Shown: positions 18,745 through 28,461 of the stretch, piece by piece
Layout of the letters: each line of letters begins with the position of its first letter
Position numbering within the stretch: position 1 is the stretch's first letter
Assembly (NCBI RefSeq): GCF_017743935.1
Contig: NZ_JAGHRE010000016.1
Coordinates: forward strand, 1 to 64,000
Direction of reading: 5' to 3'
Source of the DNA: Tropicibacter sp. R16_0
GTDB taxonomy: Bacteria > Pseudomonadota > Alphaproteobacteria > Rhodobacterales > Rhodobacteraceae
Length of the DNA: 64,000 nucleotides
Translations under genes and position numbers: made by a program
The notes under the pieces: generated by a model
The model's database searches: none
Seen by the model: the letters and a program-made list of their open reading frames with translations, nothing else
What the model was told of the DNA's origin: nothing

Positions 18745-18768
18745 AGATAGTTTAACGCTAAACTATCT
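18745..18768. promoter_or_regulatory. Palindromic operator candidate upstream of pdhA
   Basis: Two perfect 10-bp arms, AGATAGTTTA and TAAACTATCT, around ACGC. The inner TAGTTTA-N4-TAAACTA is identical in arms to the site before lpdA (460-477). It ends 24 nt before the pdhA ATG, the right place for a repressor blocking transcription or elongation. Confidence 0.65.
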
Positions 18769-18792
18769 TGCCGGAAGGGGGAGATCGCCACG

Positions 18793-19782
18793 ATGGCCGC
18801 GCGAAAAAGTACAAAGAAACCAAATGTTTCTGCTGAAGAGCTTTTGAATTATTACAAAGAGATGTTGCTGATCCGCCGATTCGAAGAAAAGGCCGGTCAA
18901 CTTTATGGCATGGGTCTGATCGGTGGGTTCTGCCACCTTTACATCGGCCAGGAAGCCGTTGTTGTCGGCCTCGAGGCTGCTGCCGAAGAAGGCGACAAAC
19001 GCATCACATCCTATCGCGATCACGGGCACATGCTGGCCTGTGGCATGGACCCGGGCGGCGTCATGGCCGAACTGACGGGCCGCGAGGGTGGCCTGTCCAA
19101 AGGCAAGGGCGGCTCGATGCACATGTTCTCGAAAGAGAAGCATTTCTACGGTGGACACGGCATCGTGGGCGCGCAGGTACCTCTGGGTGCCGGTCTGGCC
19201 TTTGCCGACAAATACAAGGGCAACGGGCGCGTGACCTTCACCTATTTCGGTGATGGCGCGGCAAACCAGGGTCAGGTGTACGAGGCGTTCAACATGGCCG
19301 CCCTCTGGGATCTGCCGGTGGTCTTCGTGATCGAAAACAACCAATACGCCATGGGCACAGCCCAGGCGCGCTCGACCTCGACCCCCGACATCTATACGCG
19401 CGGCGAGGCTTTCGGCATCCCCGGCGAGGCCGTCGATGGCATGAACGTGCTGGCGGTCAAGGAAGCCGGTGAAAAGGCGGTTGCGCACTGCCGCTCGGGC
19501 AAGGGCCCCTACATCCTCGAGATCAAGACCTACCGCTACCGGGGCCACTCGATGTCGGACCCGGCCAAATACCGGACCCGCGAAGAGGTGCAGCGCATGC
19601 GCGAAGAGCGGGATCCGATTGAACAGGTCCGTTCGATGCTGTTGACGGGCAAACACGCCAGCGAAGATGACCTCAAGGCCATCGACAAGGAAATCAAGGA
19701 CGTGGTGAACGCGGCCGCCGATTTTGCCAAGGAAAGCCCCGAGCCCGCTGTTGAAGAGCTCTGGACTGACATTTACGCCTGA
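18793..19782 (+). CDS. pdhA: Pyruvate dehydrogenase E1 component, alpha subunit
   Basis: 329 residues. It decarboxylates pyruvate on thiamine diphosphate and passes the acetyl group to E2. The ThDP motif runs from GDGAANQG through to VIENN, the GDG-x(25-30)-NN signature. [19 protein letters not shown] contains the serine region phosphorylated in mitochondrial enzymes, and [14 protein letters not shown] is the usual C-terminal-half block. The extension [11 protein letters not shown] is basic. Fourteen nt separate it from pdhB. Confidence 0.97.
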   Translation: MAARKSTKKPNVSAEELLNYYKEMLLIRRFEEKAGQLYGMGLIGGFCHLYIGQEAVVVGLEAAAEEGDKRITSYRDHGHMLACGMDPGGVMAELTGREGGLSKGKGGSMHMFSKEKHFYGGHGIVGAQVPLGAGLAFADKYKGNGRVTFTYFGDGAANQGQVYEAFNMAALWDLPVVFVIENNQYAMGTAQARSTSTPDIYTRGEAFGIPGEAVDGMNVLAVKEAGEKAVAHCRSGKGPYILEIKTYRYRGHSMSDPAKYRTREEVQRMREERDPIEQVRSMLLTGKHASEDDLKAIDKEIKDVVNAAADFAKESPEPAVEELWTDIYA

Positions 19783-19796
19783 GGGGAAAGATAGAC

Positions 19797-21179
19797 ATGG
19801 CAACCGAAATTCTCATGCCCGCCCTGTCGCCGACCATGGAGGAAGGCACGCTGGCCAAATGGCTGGTCAAAGAGGGCGACACCGTATCCTCGGGCGACAT
19901 TCTGGCCGAGATCGAAACCGACAAGGCCACGATGGAGTTCGAGGCCGTTGACGAAGGCACCGTTGGCAAGATCCTGGTGGCCGAGGGCACCGAAGGGGTC
20001 AAGGTGAACACCCCCATCGCCGTGCTGCTCGAAGACGGCGAAAGCGCCGACGATATCGCGACCCCCGCAGCGCCTGCTGCCGCGGGCAACGAGGCGGCCT
20101 CCGCAGGGGGCTCCGAGGCGCCCGCCCCTGCCCCGGCTGCTGCAGCACCCGCTGCACCGCAGGTTGATCTGACACCGGATTGGCCCGAAGGCACCGAAAT
20201 GAAGCAGCAAACGGTCCGCGAAGCGCTCCGCGACGCCATGGCCGAAGAAATGCGCCGCGACGAAGACGTCTATCTGATGGGCGAGGAAGTCGCCGAGTAT
20301 CAGGGCGCCTACAAGGTGTCCCAGGGCCTGCTGGACGAGTTCGGCTCCAAGCGCGTCATCGACACGCCGATCACCGAGCACGGCTTTGCCGGCATCGCCA
20401 CGGGCTCGGCCATGGCCGGTCTGCGCCCGATCGTCGAATTCATGACCTTCAACTTTGCCATGCAGGCGATCGATCACATCCTGAACTCTGCCGCCAAGAC
20501 GCTCTATATGTCCGGTGGTCAGATGGGCGCACCCATGGTCTTCCGCGGTCCGAACGGTGCTGCTGCCCGTGTAGCCGCGCAGCACAGCCAGGACTATGCC
20601 GCCTGGTACATGCAGATCCCCGGTCTGAAAGTGGTCATGCCCTATTCGGCCTCTGACGCCAAAGGTCTGATGAAAACCGCGATCCGCGACGAAAACCCGG
20701 TGGTCTTCCTGGAGAACGAAATCCTCTACGGCCGCTCGTTTGACGTGCCCGCGATGGATGATTTCACCGTCCCGTTCGGCAAGGCCCGCATCTGGCGCGA
20801 AGGCACCGATGTCACCATCGTCTCCTTCGGCATCGGTATGCAGTATGCGCTCGAAGCAGCCGAAAAACTGGCCGAGGAAGGCATCAGTGCCGAGGTCATC
20901 GACCTGCGCACCCTGCGCCCGATGGACACCGGCTCGATCATCAATTCGGTGATGAAAACCAACCGGCTTGTGACCGTCGAAGAAGGCTGGCCTCAGGGCT
21001 CCGTCGGCAGCTACATCAGCTCGGTCGTGATGCAGGAAGCGTTCGACTACCTCGATGCGCCTGTCATCAACTGCACCGGCAAGGATGTCCCGATGCCTTA
21101 TGCAGCCAACCTGGAAAAACTGGCGCTGGTGACCACGGACGAGGTGATCGCCGCCGTCAAGCAAGTGACCTACCGCTGA
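19797..21179 (+). CDS. pdhB: Pyruvate dehydrogenase E1 component, beta subunit with N-terminal lipoyl domain
   Basis: 460 residues. The first 80 form a biotinyl/lipoyl domain with the lipoylated lysine at K43 (ETDKATME), followed by an Ala/Pro-rich flexible linker (about 85-125) and then the E1-beta transketolase domain ([72 protein letters not shown]). Lipoyl-E1-beta fusion is usual in alphaproteobacterial PDH but not in enterics. Its lipoyl domain is nearly identical to that of pdhC. Confidence 0.97.
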   Translation: MATEILMPALSPTMEEGTLAKWLVKEGDTVSSGDILAEIETDKATMEFEAVDEGTVGKILVAEGTEGVKVNTPIAVLLEDGESADDIATPAAPAAAGNEAASAGGSEAPAPAPAAAAPAAPQVDLTPDWPEGTEMKQQTVREALRDAMAEEMRRDEDVYLMGEEVAEYQGAYKVSQGLLDEFGSKRVIDTPITEHGFAGIATGSAMAGLRPIVEFMTFNFAMQAIDHILNSAAKTLYMSGGQMGAPMVFRGPNGAAARVAAQHSQDYAAWYMQIPGLKVVMPYSASDAKGLMKTAIRDENPVVFLENEILYGRSFDVPAMDDFTVPFGKARIWREGTDVTIVSFGIGMQYALEAAEKLAEEGISAEVIDLRTLRPMDTGSIINSVMKTNRLVTVEEGWPQGSVGSYISSVVMQEAFDYLDAPVINCTGKDVPMPYAANLEKLALVTTDEVIAAVKQVTYR

Positions 21180-21183
21180 TCGG

Positions 21184-21444
21184 ATGGAGGTTCGGGGTCG
21201 TGATCCAGGAACCGAATGTTACCGCGTCACCCACAAAGTGGATGGGCGCACAGTGACAGCTCTGGTTCCTGAACGACTGGCCGCCGACCTCCGCCTTTTC
21301 GGCTCCAGGCCGTCACATCAGATGGCATACGTCTGGATGGCCGAGAACAAAGACAAGATCGAAGCCGCAATCGCCAAGCTGGCGCGCGGCAAGGGGGCTC
21401 CCCGGCCCCCATTTGACCAAATCACATTGATTGAGGAGCGCTGA
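21184..21444 (+). CDS. Small conserved-looking protein between pdhB and pdhC, unknown function
   Basis: 86 residues. It starts 4 nt after the pdhB stop and its stop is 1 nt before the pdhC ATG, so it is an integral member of the operon. The sequence is mixed alpha/beta, with [29 protein letters not shown] and a basic helical C-terminal half ([21 protein letters not shown]). No transmembrane segment, metal motif or known domain is recognised. Position suggests a PDH accessory or regulatory factor, but this is inference only. Confidence 0.75.
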   Translation: MEVRGRDPGTECYRVTHKVDGRTVTALVPERLAADLRLFGSRPSHQMAYVWMAENKDKIEAAIAKLARGKGAPRPPFDQITLIEER

Positions 21445-21445
21445 T

Positions 21446-22759
21446 ATGCCCACCGAAATCCTGATGCCTGCCCTCTCCCCCACGATGGAGGAAGGCACCC
21501 TGGCCAAATGGCTCGTCAAGGAAGGCGACACCGTTGCCTCGGGCGACCTGCTGGCCGAGATTGAAACCGACAAGGCGACGATGGAGTTCGAAGCCGTCGA
21601 CGAAGGCACCGTTGGCAAGATCCTCGTCGCCGAAGGTACCGAAGGCGTCAAGGTCAACACCCCCATCGCAATCCTGCTCGAAGACGGCGAAAGTGCCGAC
21701 GACATCGGCGCCACGCCAGCGGCTGCTCCCGCAGCCGCCGCGGGCAACGAGGCGGCCCCCGCAGGGGGCTCCGAGGCGCCCGCCCCTGCGGCCAGCCCGG
21801 CACCGGCTGCACCGGTCAAAGCCGACGGTGGCCGCATATTCGCCTCGCCGCTTGCCCGCCGCATCGCAGGTCAAAAAGGCCTCGATCTGACGCAGATCAC
21901 CGGCTCCGGCCCACATGGTCGCATCGTCAAGGCCGACGTCGAAGGCGCCACCGCAACGGCCCCTGCCCCGGCGCCAGCCGCTGCAGCGCCTGCACCTGCC
22001 GCTGCTCCTGCTGCCGCTCCCGCAACCGGCCCCTCGGCCGATATGGTCGCCCGCATGTACGAAGGTCGAGACTACGAGGAAATCTCGCTCGACGGCATGC
22101 GCAAGACCATCGCTGCACGCCTGTCCGAAGCCAAGCAGACCATCCCGCATTTCTACCTGCGGCGTGACATTCAGCTGGACGCCCTGCTCAAGTTCCGCAG
22201 CCAGCTCAACAAACAGCTCGAAGCCCGCGGCGTCAAACTGAGCGTCAACGACTTCATCATCAAGGCCGTGGCCAACGCTTTGCAGCAGGTCCCCGAATGC
22301 AACGCCGTCTGGGCGGGTGACCGCGTGTTGCAACTGAAGCCCTCGGATGTCGCAGTCGCCGTCGCGATCGAAGGCGGTCTCTTTACTCCGGTTCTGCAAG
22401 ACGCCGACACCAAATCCCTGTCAGCTCTTTCGACCGAGATGAAGGATCTGGCCGGACGCGCCCGCGAACGCAAACTGGCGCCCCATGAATACCAGGGCGG
22501 CACATTTGCCATCTCGAACCTTGGCATGTTCGGCATCGATAATTTCGACGCCATCGTGAACCCACCACACGCCGGTATCCTGGCTGTCGGCACCGGCGTC
22601 AAAAAGCCGGTTGTCGGCGCGGATGGTGAGCTGACCGTAGCGACCGTCATGTCGGTCACCATGTCGGTCGATCACCGCGTCATCGACGGCGCGCTTGGGG
22701 CAAACCTGCTCAAAGCCATCGTTGAGAACCTGGAAAACCCGATGATGATGCTCGCCTGA
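21446..22759 (+). CDS. pdhC: Pyruvate dehydrogenase E2, dihydrolipoyllysine acetyltransferase
   Basis: 437 residues from the ATG at 21446 (GAGGAG upstream). Order: one lipoyl domain (1-80, lipoyl K43 in ETDKATME), Ala/Pro linker, peripheral subunit-binding domain ([30 protein letters not shown]), second Ala/Pro linker, and the acetyltransferase core from about 215, ending with [12 protein letters not shown], which carries the catalytic His and Asp. It forms the PDH core that binds E1 and LpdA. A terminator follows. Confidence 0.97.
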   Translation: MPTEILMPALSPTMEEGTLAKWLVKEGDTVASGDLLAEIETDKATMEFEAVDEGTVGKILVAEGTEGVKVNTPIAILLEDGESADDIGATPAAAPAAAAGNEAAPAGGSEAPAPAASPAPAAPVKADGGRIFASPLARRIAGQKGLDLTQITGSGPHGRIVKADVEGATATAPAPAPAAAAPAPAAAPAAAPATGPSADMVARMYEGRDYEEISLDGMRKTIAARLSEAKQTIPHFYLRRDIQLDALLKFRSQLNKQLEARGVKLSVNDFIIKAVANALQQVPECNAVWAGDRVLQLKPSDVAVAVAIEGGLFTPVLQDADTKSLSALSTEMKDLAGRARERKLAPHEYQGGTFAISNLGMFGIDNFDAIVNPPHAGILAVGTGVKKPVVGADGELTVATVMSVTMSVDHRVIDGALGANLLKAIVENLENPMMMLA

Positions 22760-22784
22760 AACACAAACGCACATCAGATTTGAG

Positions 22785-22813
22785 GGCGGCTCGAGACCTT
22801 GGGCCGCCTTTTT
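22785..22813 (+). terminator. Intrinsic terminator of the pdh operon
   Basis: GGCGGC (22785-22790) and GCCGCC (22803-22808) with a 12-nt loop, then five T. It lies 25 nt after the pdhC stop. Confidence 0.85.
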
Positions 22814-23099
22814 CTTTTGATCTGACCTCTGTAGGTCTGATAGCTGGGCGGCGCTCCCGCGCCCGCACAGACCTGACTAAGTCAGCCCTGCAAACGGCCT
22901 TGGGCCGAGCGCCCGACACAGTCGCCTGTGGCTTCTGTCCGGGCACCGTTCACAACCGGTCGCGCCCTGCCGAGCGCTGCGAGGCGCGGCCCAACGGGAG
23001 GCGGTTTTTCGTCCGAAAAACCAACGACGGGCGGGAGAATTCCCCTATTCGGGATGCCCCCCCTATTCGGGATGCCCTACCCGCAGAAGGAATGGTCTC
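22814..23099. repeat. Non-coding stretch with a hairpin and an 18-bp-period tandem repeat
   Basis: No convincing gene. GGTTTTTCG and CGAAAAACC (23003-23022) make a perfect 9-bp hairpin with a 2-nt loop and no T run. At 23043-23076 the 16-mer CCCTATTCGGGATGCC occurs twice with an 18-nt period, just before the cysE stop on the other strand. The stretch has the look of a dispersed intergenic repeat, but copies elsewhere cannot be checked here. Confidence 0.45.
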
Positions 23100-23912
23100 T
23101 CAGCCCGCGTCGGGTCCCAGCATGTGGTCCATGCTGACGGCAGGCTGGTCACAGCCGGCCTCGCCCACGATCTTGGCTGGAATGCCCGCTACGGTCTTGC
23201 AAGGCGGCACCTCGGACAACACCACCGAACCAGCAGCGATACGGCTGCAATGGCCAACGCGAATGTTGCCCAACACCTTGGCCCCGGCCCCGATCAACAC
23301 GCCATCCTCGATCTTTGGATGACGGTCTTCTTCTTCCTTGCCGGTCCCGCCGAGCGTCACCGAATGCAGCATCGACACGTTGTCGCCCACCACCGCTGTC
23401 TCACCGATGACGATGGAATGGGCGTGGTCGATCATGATGCCACGGCCGATACGCGCGCCGGGGTGAATGTCGATGCCAAAGATCTCGGAGATGCGCATCT
23501 GGAAGAAATAGGCCAGATCCGTCTTGCCTTGACTCCACAGCCAATGGGCCACGCGATACCCCTGCATCGCCTGATAACCCTTGAAGTACAGGATCGGCTG
23601 CAACAAGCGGTGGCAGGCCGGGTCGCGTTCATAGACAGCAACCAGATCGGCACGCGCGGCTTTCACCAGATCGGGGTTTTCCTGATAGGCCGTATCGGCG
23701 ATCTCACGCAGGACAACCATCGACATCTCGTTCGAGGCCAGCTTGGCCGCAATACGATACGACAGCGCCTTTTCCAGCGACTTGTGGTGCAGGATACAAG
23801 CATGAACCAACCCGCCCATCAGCGGCTCGGAACGAACTGCTTCCTGAGCTTCGGTGGTGATCTGATCCCAAACCGGATCTACCGTCGAAATCTTAGCGCG
23901 TGTTTCTACCAT
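23100..23912 (-). CDS. cysE: Serine O-acetyltransferase
   Basis: 270 residues from the ATG at 23912. It makes O-acetylserine from serine and acetyl-CoA, the committed step to cysteine. The N-terminal helical domain (DPVWDQITTEAQEAVRSEP...LASNEMS) precedes the left-handed beta-helix of hexapeptide repeats with catalytic-site motifs DIHPGARIG, MIDHAHSIVIGETAVVGDNVSMLHSVTLGGTG and RHPKIEDGVLIGAGAKVLGN. The frame extends to 23972, but the start chosen fits the family. It lies downstream of the GTA cluster, separated from it by a terminator hairpin. Confidence 0.96.
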   Translation of the reverse strand: MVETRAKISTVDPVWDQITTEAQEAVRSEPLMGGLVHACILHHKSLEKALSYRIAAKLASNEMSMVVLREIADTAYQENPDLVKAARADLVAVYERDPACHRLLQPILYFKGYQAMQGYRVAHWLWSQGKTDLAYFFQMRISEIFGIDIHPGARIGRGIMIDHAHSIVIGETAVVGDNVSMLHSVTLGGTGKEEEDRHPKIEDGVLIGAGAKVLGNIRVGHCSRIAAGSVVLSEVPPCKTVAGIPAKIVGEAGCDQPAVSMDHMLGPDAG

Positions 23913-23929
23913 GGCTCGATATCCTAGCG

Positions 23930-23958
23930 TTGTGCGAGATACCTTATGTAACGCACAA
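23930..23958. promoter_or_regulatory. Inverted repeat in the cysE promoter region
   Basis: TTGTGCG (23930-23936) and CGCACAA (23952-23958) are perfect 7-bp arms, 15 nt apart, 18-46 nt upstream of the cysE start. The spacing would suit a dimeric regulator. No family assignment is possible. Confidence 0.35.
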
Positions 23959-24040
23959 TACCATCCCCGCAAAGGGATGGGTCATGAAATAAATTGACCG
24001 AAGCGATCACAGTTTGAAAAGGTTTCCGAAAATCAACAGG

Positions 24041-24068
24041 GCGGGCGCCATGCAAAAATGGCGCCCGC
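24041..24068 (-). terminator. Hairpin at the end of the GTA cluster
   Basis: GCGGGCGCCA and TGGCGCCCGC form a perfect 10-bp stem with an 8-nt loop, 17 nt after the gp15 stop. The minus-strand tail (CCTGTTGATTTTC) is only moderately T-rich, so termination may be partial. Confidence 0.6.
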
Positions 24069-24085
24069 TTTGGGTTTGGTTCACT

Positions 24086-27000
24086 CTATGCAGGCAAGTC
24101 GACCCGAGTTATCGGTCCAGCCCCATAGCGTGACGACACCTGCGCCACCTCAACGGCCAGAGGCGCGCCAGAAGCATCCAAAGCTTGCTGCGCCGCGGTG
24201 TAGGTCCACTCCGGCGAGCCGACCGTGGTTTCGCGCAAAACCGTGGAGCCTTCCATCACGCGCACCAGATAGCTTTCGCTTTCCTCCCCCAGGGGGACAT
24301 CCAGCCCTGACCAGTCGTCCCCTTCGATCCGGGTGCGGCGAATCCAACTGACGCCAATATCGCCCGAGCTGGCCTTGACCGCACGCAGATGCGCTGGCGA
24401 ATAGGGACGCAATCCGTTGCCGTCAAAAGCCTCGATCCGATGCAGATAAGACGGGTCGTCATAACCGCGCCGTGCCGGACCAATGCGATAGTGTCGCGCG
24501 ATACGACGCTGAGCACTTTTCAACGGGATCTGGTCCACCCGCCCATCTAGCAGCACAAACACCGATCCTTCTGGCCATGCATCCGGCATAAGCGCATCAG
24601 TACCTGCCTGCCCCCGCAATCTGTCTTTCAGGATATAGGTTTTGGGTCCGACCAGTTCTGCGGTTTGGAATTGAAACAACTCCCAATTGTCGCTCGACCC
24701 ATCGCCAATGGCACAAAGGTTGGCACCACCCAGAACAGCCTCGAGCGTTTTGCTTTCCAGATCACCCGAGATAAGTTTCACCTGCAACCCGTCGCCCTGA
24801 TCCCAAAGCCCCGGGGCAGCTTTGCGTAGAACCGTTTGGGTCGTGCCGACCACGGCCCGCGCCGCGACGACCTCATCCAGCACATAATCCGCATCGCTGC
24901 CGGACGAATAGACCGCCGCCGTCCCCGGCCACGGATCCGCCGTGACCGCGAGATGAGGGGCGTGAGGTTCCTCATCACCGCTGAGCAAAGGCAAATCAAG
25001 GAAGTAGGGCAACACGGGCAGCGGCGGTACGAACTCGCGCAAGTTGGGTTGATCATCTGCCATTTCGAACGGCTCATAAAGCTTGGATTCGGTGCGTACT
25101 GCATCGATCAGCTGACTTTCCGCCTGCTCAACCCGGTCGATCCGGTAGAGCCCAGGCTCGACAACCTGAGTGCCATCCAACTCGACAACATCGCCCGCGC
25201 CCAAATCCAGTTTCGACAATGGCAGGGCAAAGCGTACCTTGTCGCGCGACACCCGCGCCTCGGCCAGCCAGCGTTCTACGGTCTGACGCCCGTCGGCGCG
25301 TGACATGGCCAATGGAAACTCGCTGGTCGACACGGAATGTGTCGCGTCGTCGGCCAAAACCGCCTCTTCCGAGACCACATCATGATCCGCCCCGGCCTGC
25401 ACAAATCGCAAACGCACACGACCACTCATTTCGGCCTCTGCATCCCGGCTGTGTTCGACTGCGGCGGACAAATCACCCGAGACAGCAAAGTCATCGTCTG
25501 CGATCTTGACCGGATTGCGCAAGCCACGCGGCACGAACTGCAATTTGCCGTCCCGGTCAATGGCATCAAAGCCGTATTTCAACATCAGAGGTTGCAGAGC
25601 CGACCGCGCATCTCCCACCGCGTCCAAGGTATAGCCAATGACGATGCCGTGCAGCTCGCTGACGTCGAATGCGGTCAACCCGGATCGGCGACAAATCTCG
25701 GACACAACCGAGGCCAAAGTTCGGCTGCCACTGCGCCCATTGAGCCAATGCCCACGCGAATAGTTTTCACCATCGCTCCAAAGCTTGGCGTTGTTGGGAA
25801 AGGCCGGATAGGGTCGCGCGTCCCAAGACCAGACAAAAGCGTTGCTCATGTCGATCATCGAACCATCGTATTCGCTGGACGAGGGGTTGTTGGCAGCGTC
25901 TGACCAATACTTCAGCATGACTCGCAAGTATTGATGCTGGATCAGATCGTCCCGAAAGCCGTTCGAGAAGTGCGGCAAGCTCGATTCAGACGACTTTGGA
26001 TCCAGGAACTTGTTGGGCTGGTTGGTGCCCTTGTCCACAGCTGCGCATCCCAACTCTGTAAACCAGATCGGTTTCGATTGCGGCACCCAATCGGTCGCTT
26101 GGGCCTGACGCACCCCGTCAATACGCTCGTGGTGGGTATTCGACCACCAACCGCGCAAGTCCTTGTAACGCCAGATCCAGGGCTCATCATGGGCCTGATC
26201 TTCGATCTTGGTACGGATCTGGGCCGCGCGGGCCTCGGGCGAGTGATAGTACCAATCGAACCCCTCGCCGCCTTCGATGTTGGCGGCCAGATAGCCCTCG
26301 TCATAGATACTTTTCCACCCTGCTTGAGCATCGCGATGATCCTCATCATCGCGCCAATCCGACAACGGCATATAGTTGTCGATGCCAATGAAATCGATGT
26401 TCTCATCCGCCCACAGCGGGTCAAGGTTGAAGTATCGGCTGCCGGGCTCGTAAACGGGCTGATAACCGAAGTATTCGGACCAATCCGCTGCGTATCCGAT
26501 TTTGGTCTCGGACCCCAGCAAGATGCGCGCCTGCGTAGCCAGGTTCTTCAAAGCCGCAACCATTGGAAAGCCGCTGGCGCCCCGGATCTGGGTCAGTCCA
26601 CGCAGTTCGGAGCCGATGCAAAAGGACGCAACACCACCAGCCGCCGCGCAGAGTGCAGCATAGTGAAGGATGAACCGGCTAAAGGTCCACTCATCCGGCC
26701 CTGTATAGGTCACAACACCATCCCCAACCGTGAAATCGGCCGCCGAGGCTGTTCCCACAAAGGCCGCAACCTGCGCATCAGCATCAGCGGTCTTGTCGGG
26801 GCTGCCATCTTGTCCCGGAGCCTTGCTCAGGGTGATCCGGCCGCGCCAGGGCAACTTCGCTTGATTGTCCGCCGTGCTCCAGGGGTCAGGCAGACCGTTG
26901 CCCTCCACTTGATCCATCAGGATGAACGGATAGAACATCACCTTCTTGCCATCCTCATTGAGGTGGCGGATCGCCTCGACCACCGAGGCGTCTGCAGGCG

Positions 27001-28018
27001 TCGCGCCATAGACCGGCCGGTCCTCGACTCGTGCGACTTCCTTTGCGTTCCCTCGCGCCAGGCCTGCGACCGTCCAGGGCATGTTGATCCCTTCGATGGT
27101 CTTCTTCCCGACCTTGGGTTCCAACTCACAAGACCCGCACCGCAGATCGCCCCCAAACCAGGACACAACCAGTGAGGCCGCCTGACATTCCGGCAGTTCA
27201 TCCGACAGCGCATCCATCGAGGTTACAAAATCGCTCTTGCCCGAGGGCGAATTTACATTGGCCGCCCAAGTGCTGCCGGGACCGTCCGAATAATTCACCT
27301 GCGAGGTCGCCAATGCATATTCACCGGTGCCCGGAATGATCGCCACGCCCTGAACCGCTTGCGCAACCCCGTCCGCAAATGCCGGATCGTCCGGCTGTTC
27401 TTGCCGAACCACTTCAAACGAAAACTGCGGCACTCGGTTGCCAAACTGATCAAGCGGCAAGTCTTCCAGAACCACATAAGCGGTGCCGCGATAGGCCGGA
27501 ACCTGCCCCTCGCCCTCGACCGCCTCGATCACAGGGTCTGGCAGTTGATCCATCGATCCGGGATAGACCCGCATGTTCAGATCGTCGATGGCCACCTCTT
27601 CACCATCCGCCCAGACCCGACCAATCGACGCGATCTCGCCTTCGCAAATGGCAACGGCCAGCGAAACACTATAGCTGAAGGTGGTGGTTTTGGGTTGCGG
27701 GCGCGAGCCTTTGCCCCCGCCACCGGTCGTAGTCGAAGTCTCTTTGAAATCCGAGGCCCAGATCACCTGACCACCGGCACGCACGCGCCCAAAAACCCGC
27801 GCGACCGAGGCCCCCTCACCGGTTTGCGTCAGGCGAAAGCGATCGACGCGCCCGGTCTCAACAGCCGCACCGCCGCTCCCCAGCAAACGCTGATCTATCA
27901 CCCGACCTACCGTCGCACCAACGGCGCGACCGACAACGCCTGTGGCAATGCCTGCAACCGTGCCGCCAACCGAACCGCCAAGTGCGGCCCCTGCCGCAGA
28001 AAGAAGAATGGTCGCCAT
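24086..28018 (-). CDS. GTA megatron protein gp15 (host-contact tail tip)
   Basis: 1310 residues, the largest GTA protein. The Ala/Gly-rich N-terminus (ILLSAAGAALGGSVGGTVAG) is followed by a tail-hub-like region (RFRLTQTGEGASVARVFGRVRAGGQVIWAS), the GTA TIM-barrel domain in the middle (about 400-700, with TKIGYAADWSEYFG and IDFIGIDNYMPLSDW) and a beta-rich C-terminal part with tip-attachment repeats. By analogy with the R. capsulatus particle it forms the lower baseplate and acts in cell contact and DNA delivery. Its ATG overlaps the gp14 stop by one base. Confidence 0.95.
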   Translation of the reverse strand: MATILLSAAGAALGGSVGGTVAGIATGVVGRAVGATVGRVIDQRLLGSGGAAVETGRVDRFRLTQTGEGASVARVFGRVRAGGQVIWASDFKETSTTTGGGGKGSRPQPKTTTFSYSVSLAVAICEGEIASIGRVWADGEEVAIDDLNMRVYPGSMDQLPDPVIEAVEGEGQVPAYRGTAYVVLEDLPLDQFGNRVPQFSFEVVRQEQPDDPAFADGVAQAVQGVAIIPGTGEYALATSQVNYSDGPGSTWAANVNSPSGKSDFVTSMDALSDELPECQAASLVVSWFGGDLRCGSCELEPKVGKKTIEGINMPWTVAGLARGNAKEVARVEDRPVYGATPADASVVEAIRHLNEDGKKVMFYPFILMDQVEGNGLPDPWSTADNQAKLPWRGRITLSKAPGQDGSPDKTADADAQVAAFVGTASAADFTVGDGVVTYTGPDEWTFSRFILHYAALCAAAGGVASFCIGSELRGLTQIRGASGFPMVAALKNLATQARILLGSETKIGYAADWSEYFGYQPVYEPGSRYFNLDPLWADENIDFIGIDNYMPLSDWRDDEDHRDAQAGWKSIYDEGYLAANIEGGEGFDWYYHSPEARAAQIRTKIEDQAHDEPWIWRYKDLRGWWSNTHHERIDGVRQAQATDWVPQSKPIWFTELGCAAVDKGTNQPNKFLDPKSSESSLPHFSNGFRDDLIQHQYLRVMLKYWSDAANNPSSSEYDGSMIDMSNAFVWSWDARPYPAFPNNAKLWSDGENYSRGHWLNGRSGSRTLASVVSEICRRSGLTAFDVSELHGIVIGYTLDAVGDARSALQPLMLKYGFDAIDRDGKLQFVPRGLRNPVKIADDDFAVSGDLSAAVEHSRDAEAEMSGRVRLRFVQAGADHDVVSEEAVLADDATHSVSTSEFPLAMSRADGRQTVERWLAEARVSRDKVRFALPLSKLDLGAGDVVELDGTQVVEPGLYRIDRVEQAESQLIDAVRTESKLYEPFEMADDQPNLREFVPPLPVLPYFLDLPLLSGDEEPHAPHLAVTADPWPGTAAVYSSGSDADYVLDEVVAARAVVGTTQTVLRKAAPGLWDQGDGLQVKLISGDLESKTLEAVLGGANLCAIGDGSSDNWELFQFQTAELVGPKTYILKDRLRGQAGTDALMPDAWPEGSVFVLLDGRVDQIPLKSAQRRIARHYRIGPARRGYDDPSYLHRIEAFDGNGLRPYSPAHLRAVKASSGDIGVSWIRRTRIEGDDWSGLDVPLGEESESYLVRVMEGSTVLRETTVGSPEWTYTAAQQALDASGAPLAVEVAQVSSRYGAGPITRVDLPA

Positions 28019-28461
28019 CAGTTACCCTCCAGTGGAAATTTGAAACGCGTGACCAGCCGCTTCGCCCATGGCAGGCTCAAGCGGCTTTCGACCACGCCGT
28101 GGCCGGAATAGGCATGCACAAATCGGGCGTTCTCGGCCTCGGTGACTATGCCCACATGTTTGGCAACCGATCCCTGCCGCATGCGAAAAAGCAGCACATC
28201 ACCTGCCGCAATCTCACTTGTGCGAACCTCGGTGAGATGCTTGCAAGCCGCGGCCCACATCAGTTCCTCGCCTTGGGGCTCGGACCAGTCCATCGAATAG
28301 GCCGGAACCTGCTCGGGCTCTTGCCCGAACAGTTCTCGCCAAACCCCGCGCACCAATCCCAGGCAATCACTGCCCGCCCCCTTGCTCGAGGCCTGGTGCA
28401 CATACGGCGTGCCGATCCAGGATCTGGCAATCGACACGATCTTCCTTTGCTCAGGTGTCAC
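28018..28461 (-). CDS. GTA gp14, NlpC/P60 family peptidase
   Basis: 147 residues from a GTG at 28461 that overlaps the gp13 stop (GTGA). The NlpC/P60 catalytic residues are visible: Cys in GSDCLGLVRGVW, His in KHVGIVTE and a later polar position in HAYSGHG. In the R. capsulatus GTA the equivalent protein is a tail-associated peptidoglycan hydrolase thought to open the recipient wall. The frame is open upstream, but family similarity begins only at the GTG. Confidence 0.94.
   Translation of the reverse strand: MTPEQRKIVSIARSWIGTPYVHQASSKGAGSDCLGLVRGVWRELFGQEPEQVPAYSMDWSEPQGEELMWAAACKHLTEVRTSEIAAGDVLLFRMRQGSVAKHVGIVTEAENARFVHAYSGHGVVESRLSLPWAKRLVTRFKFPLEGN

Noticed and set aside
22780-23322. 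A 180-codon plus-strand frame running from the pdh terminator into cysE antisense.
   Set aside because: It starts inside the terminator region, is low-complexity R/P/S-rich and overlaps cysE; no motif.
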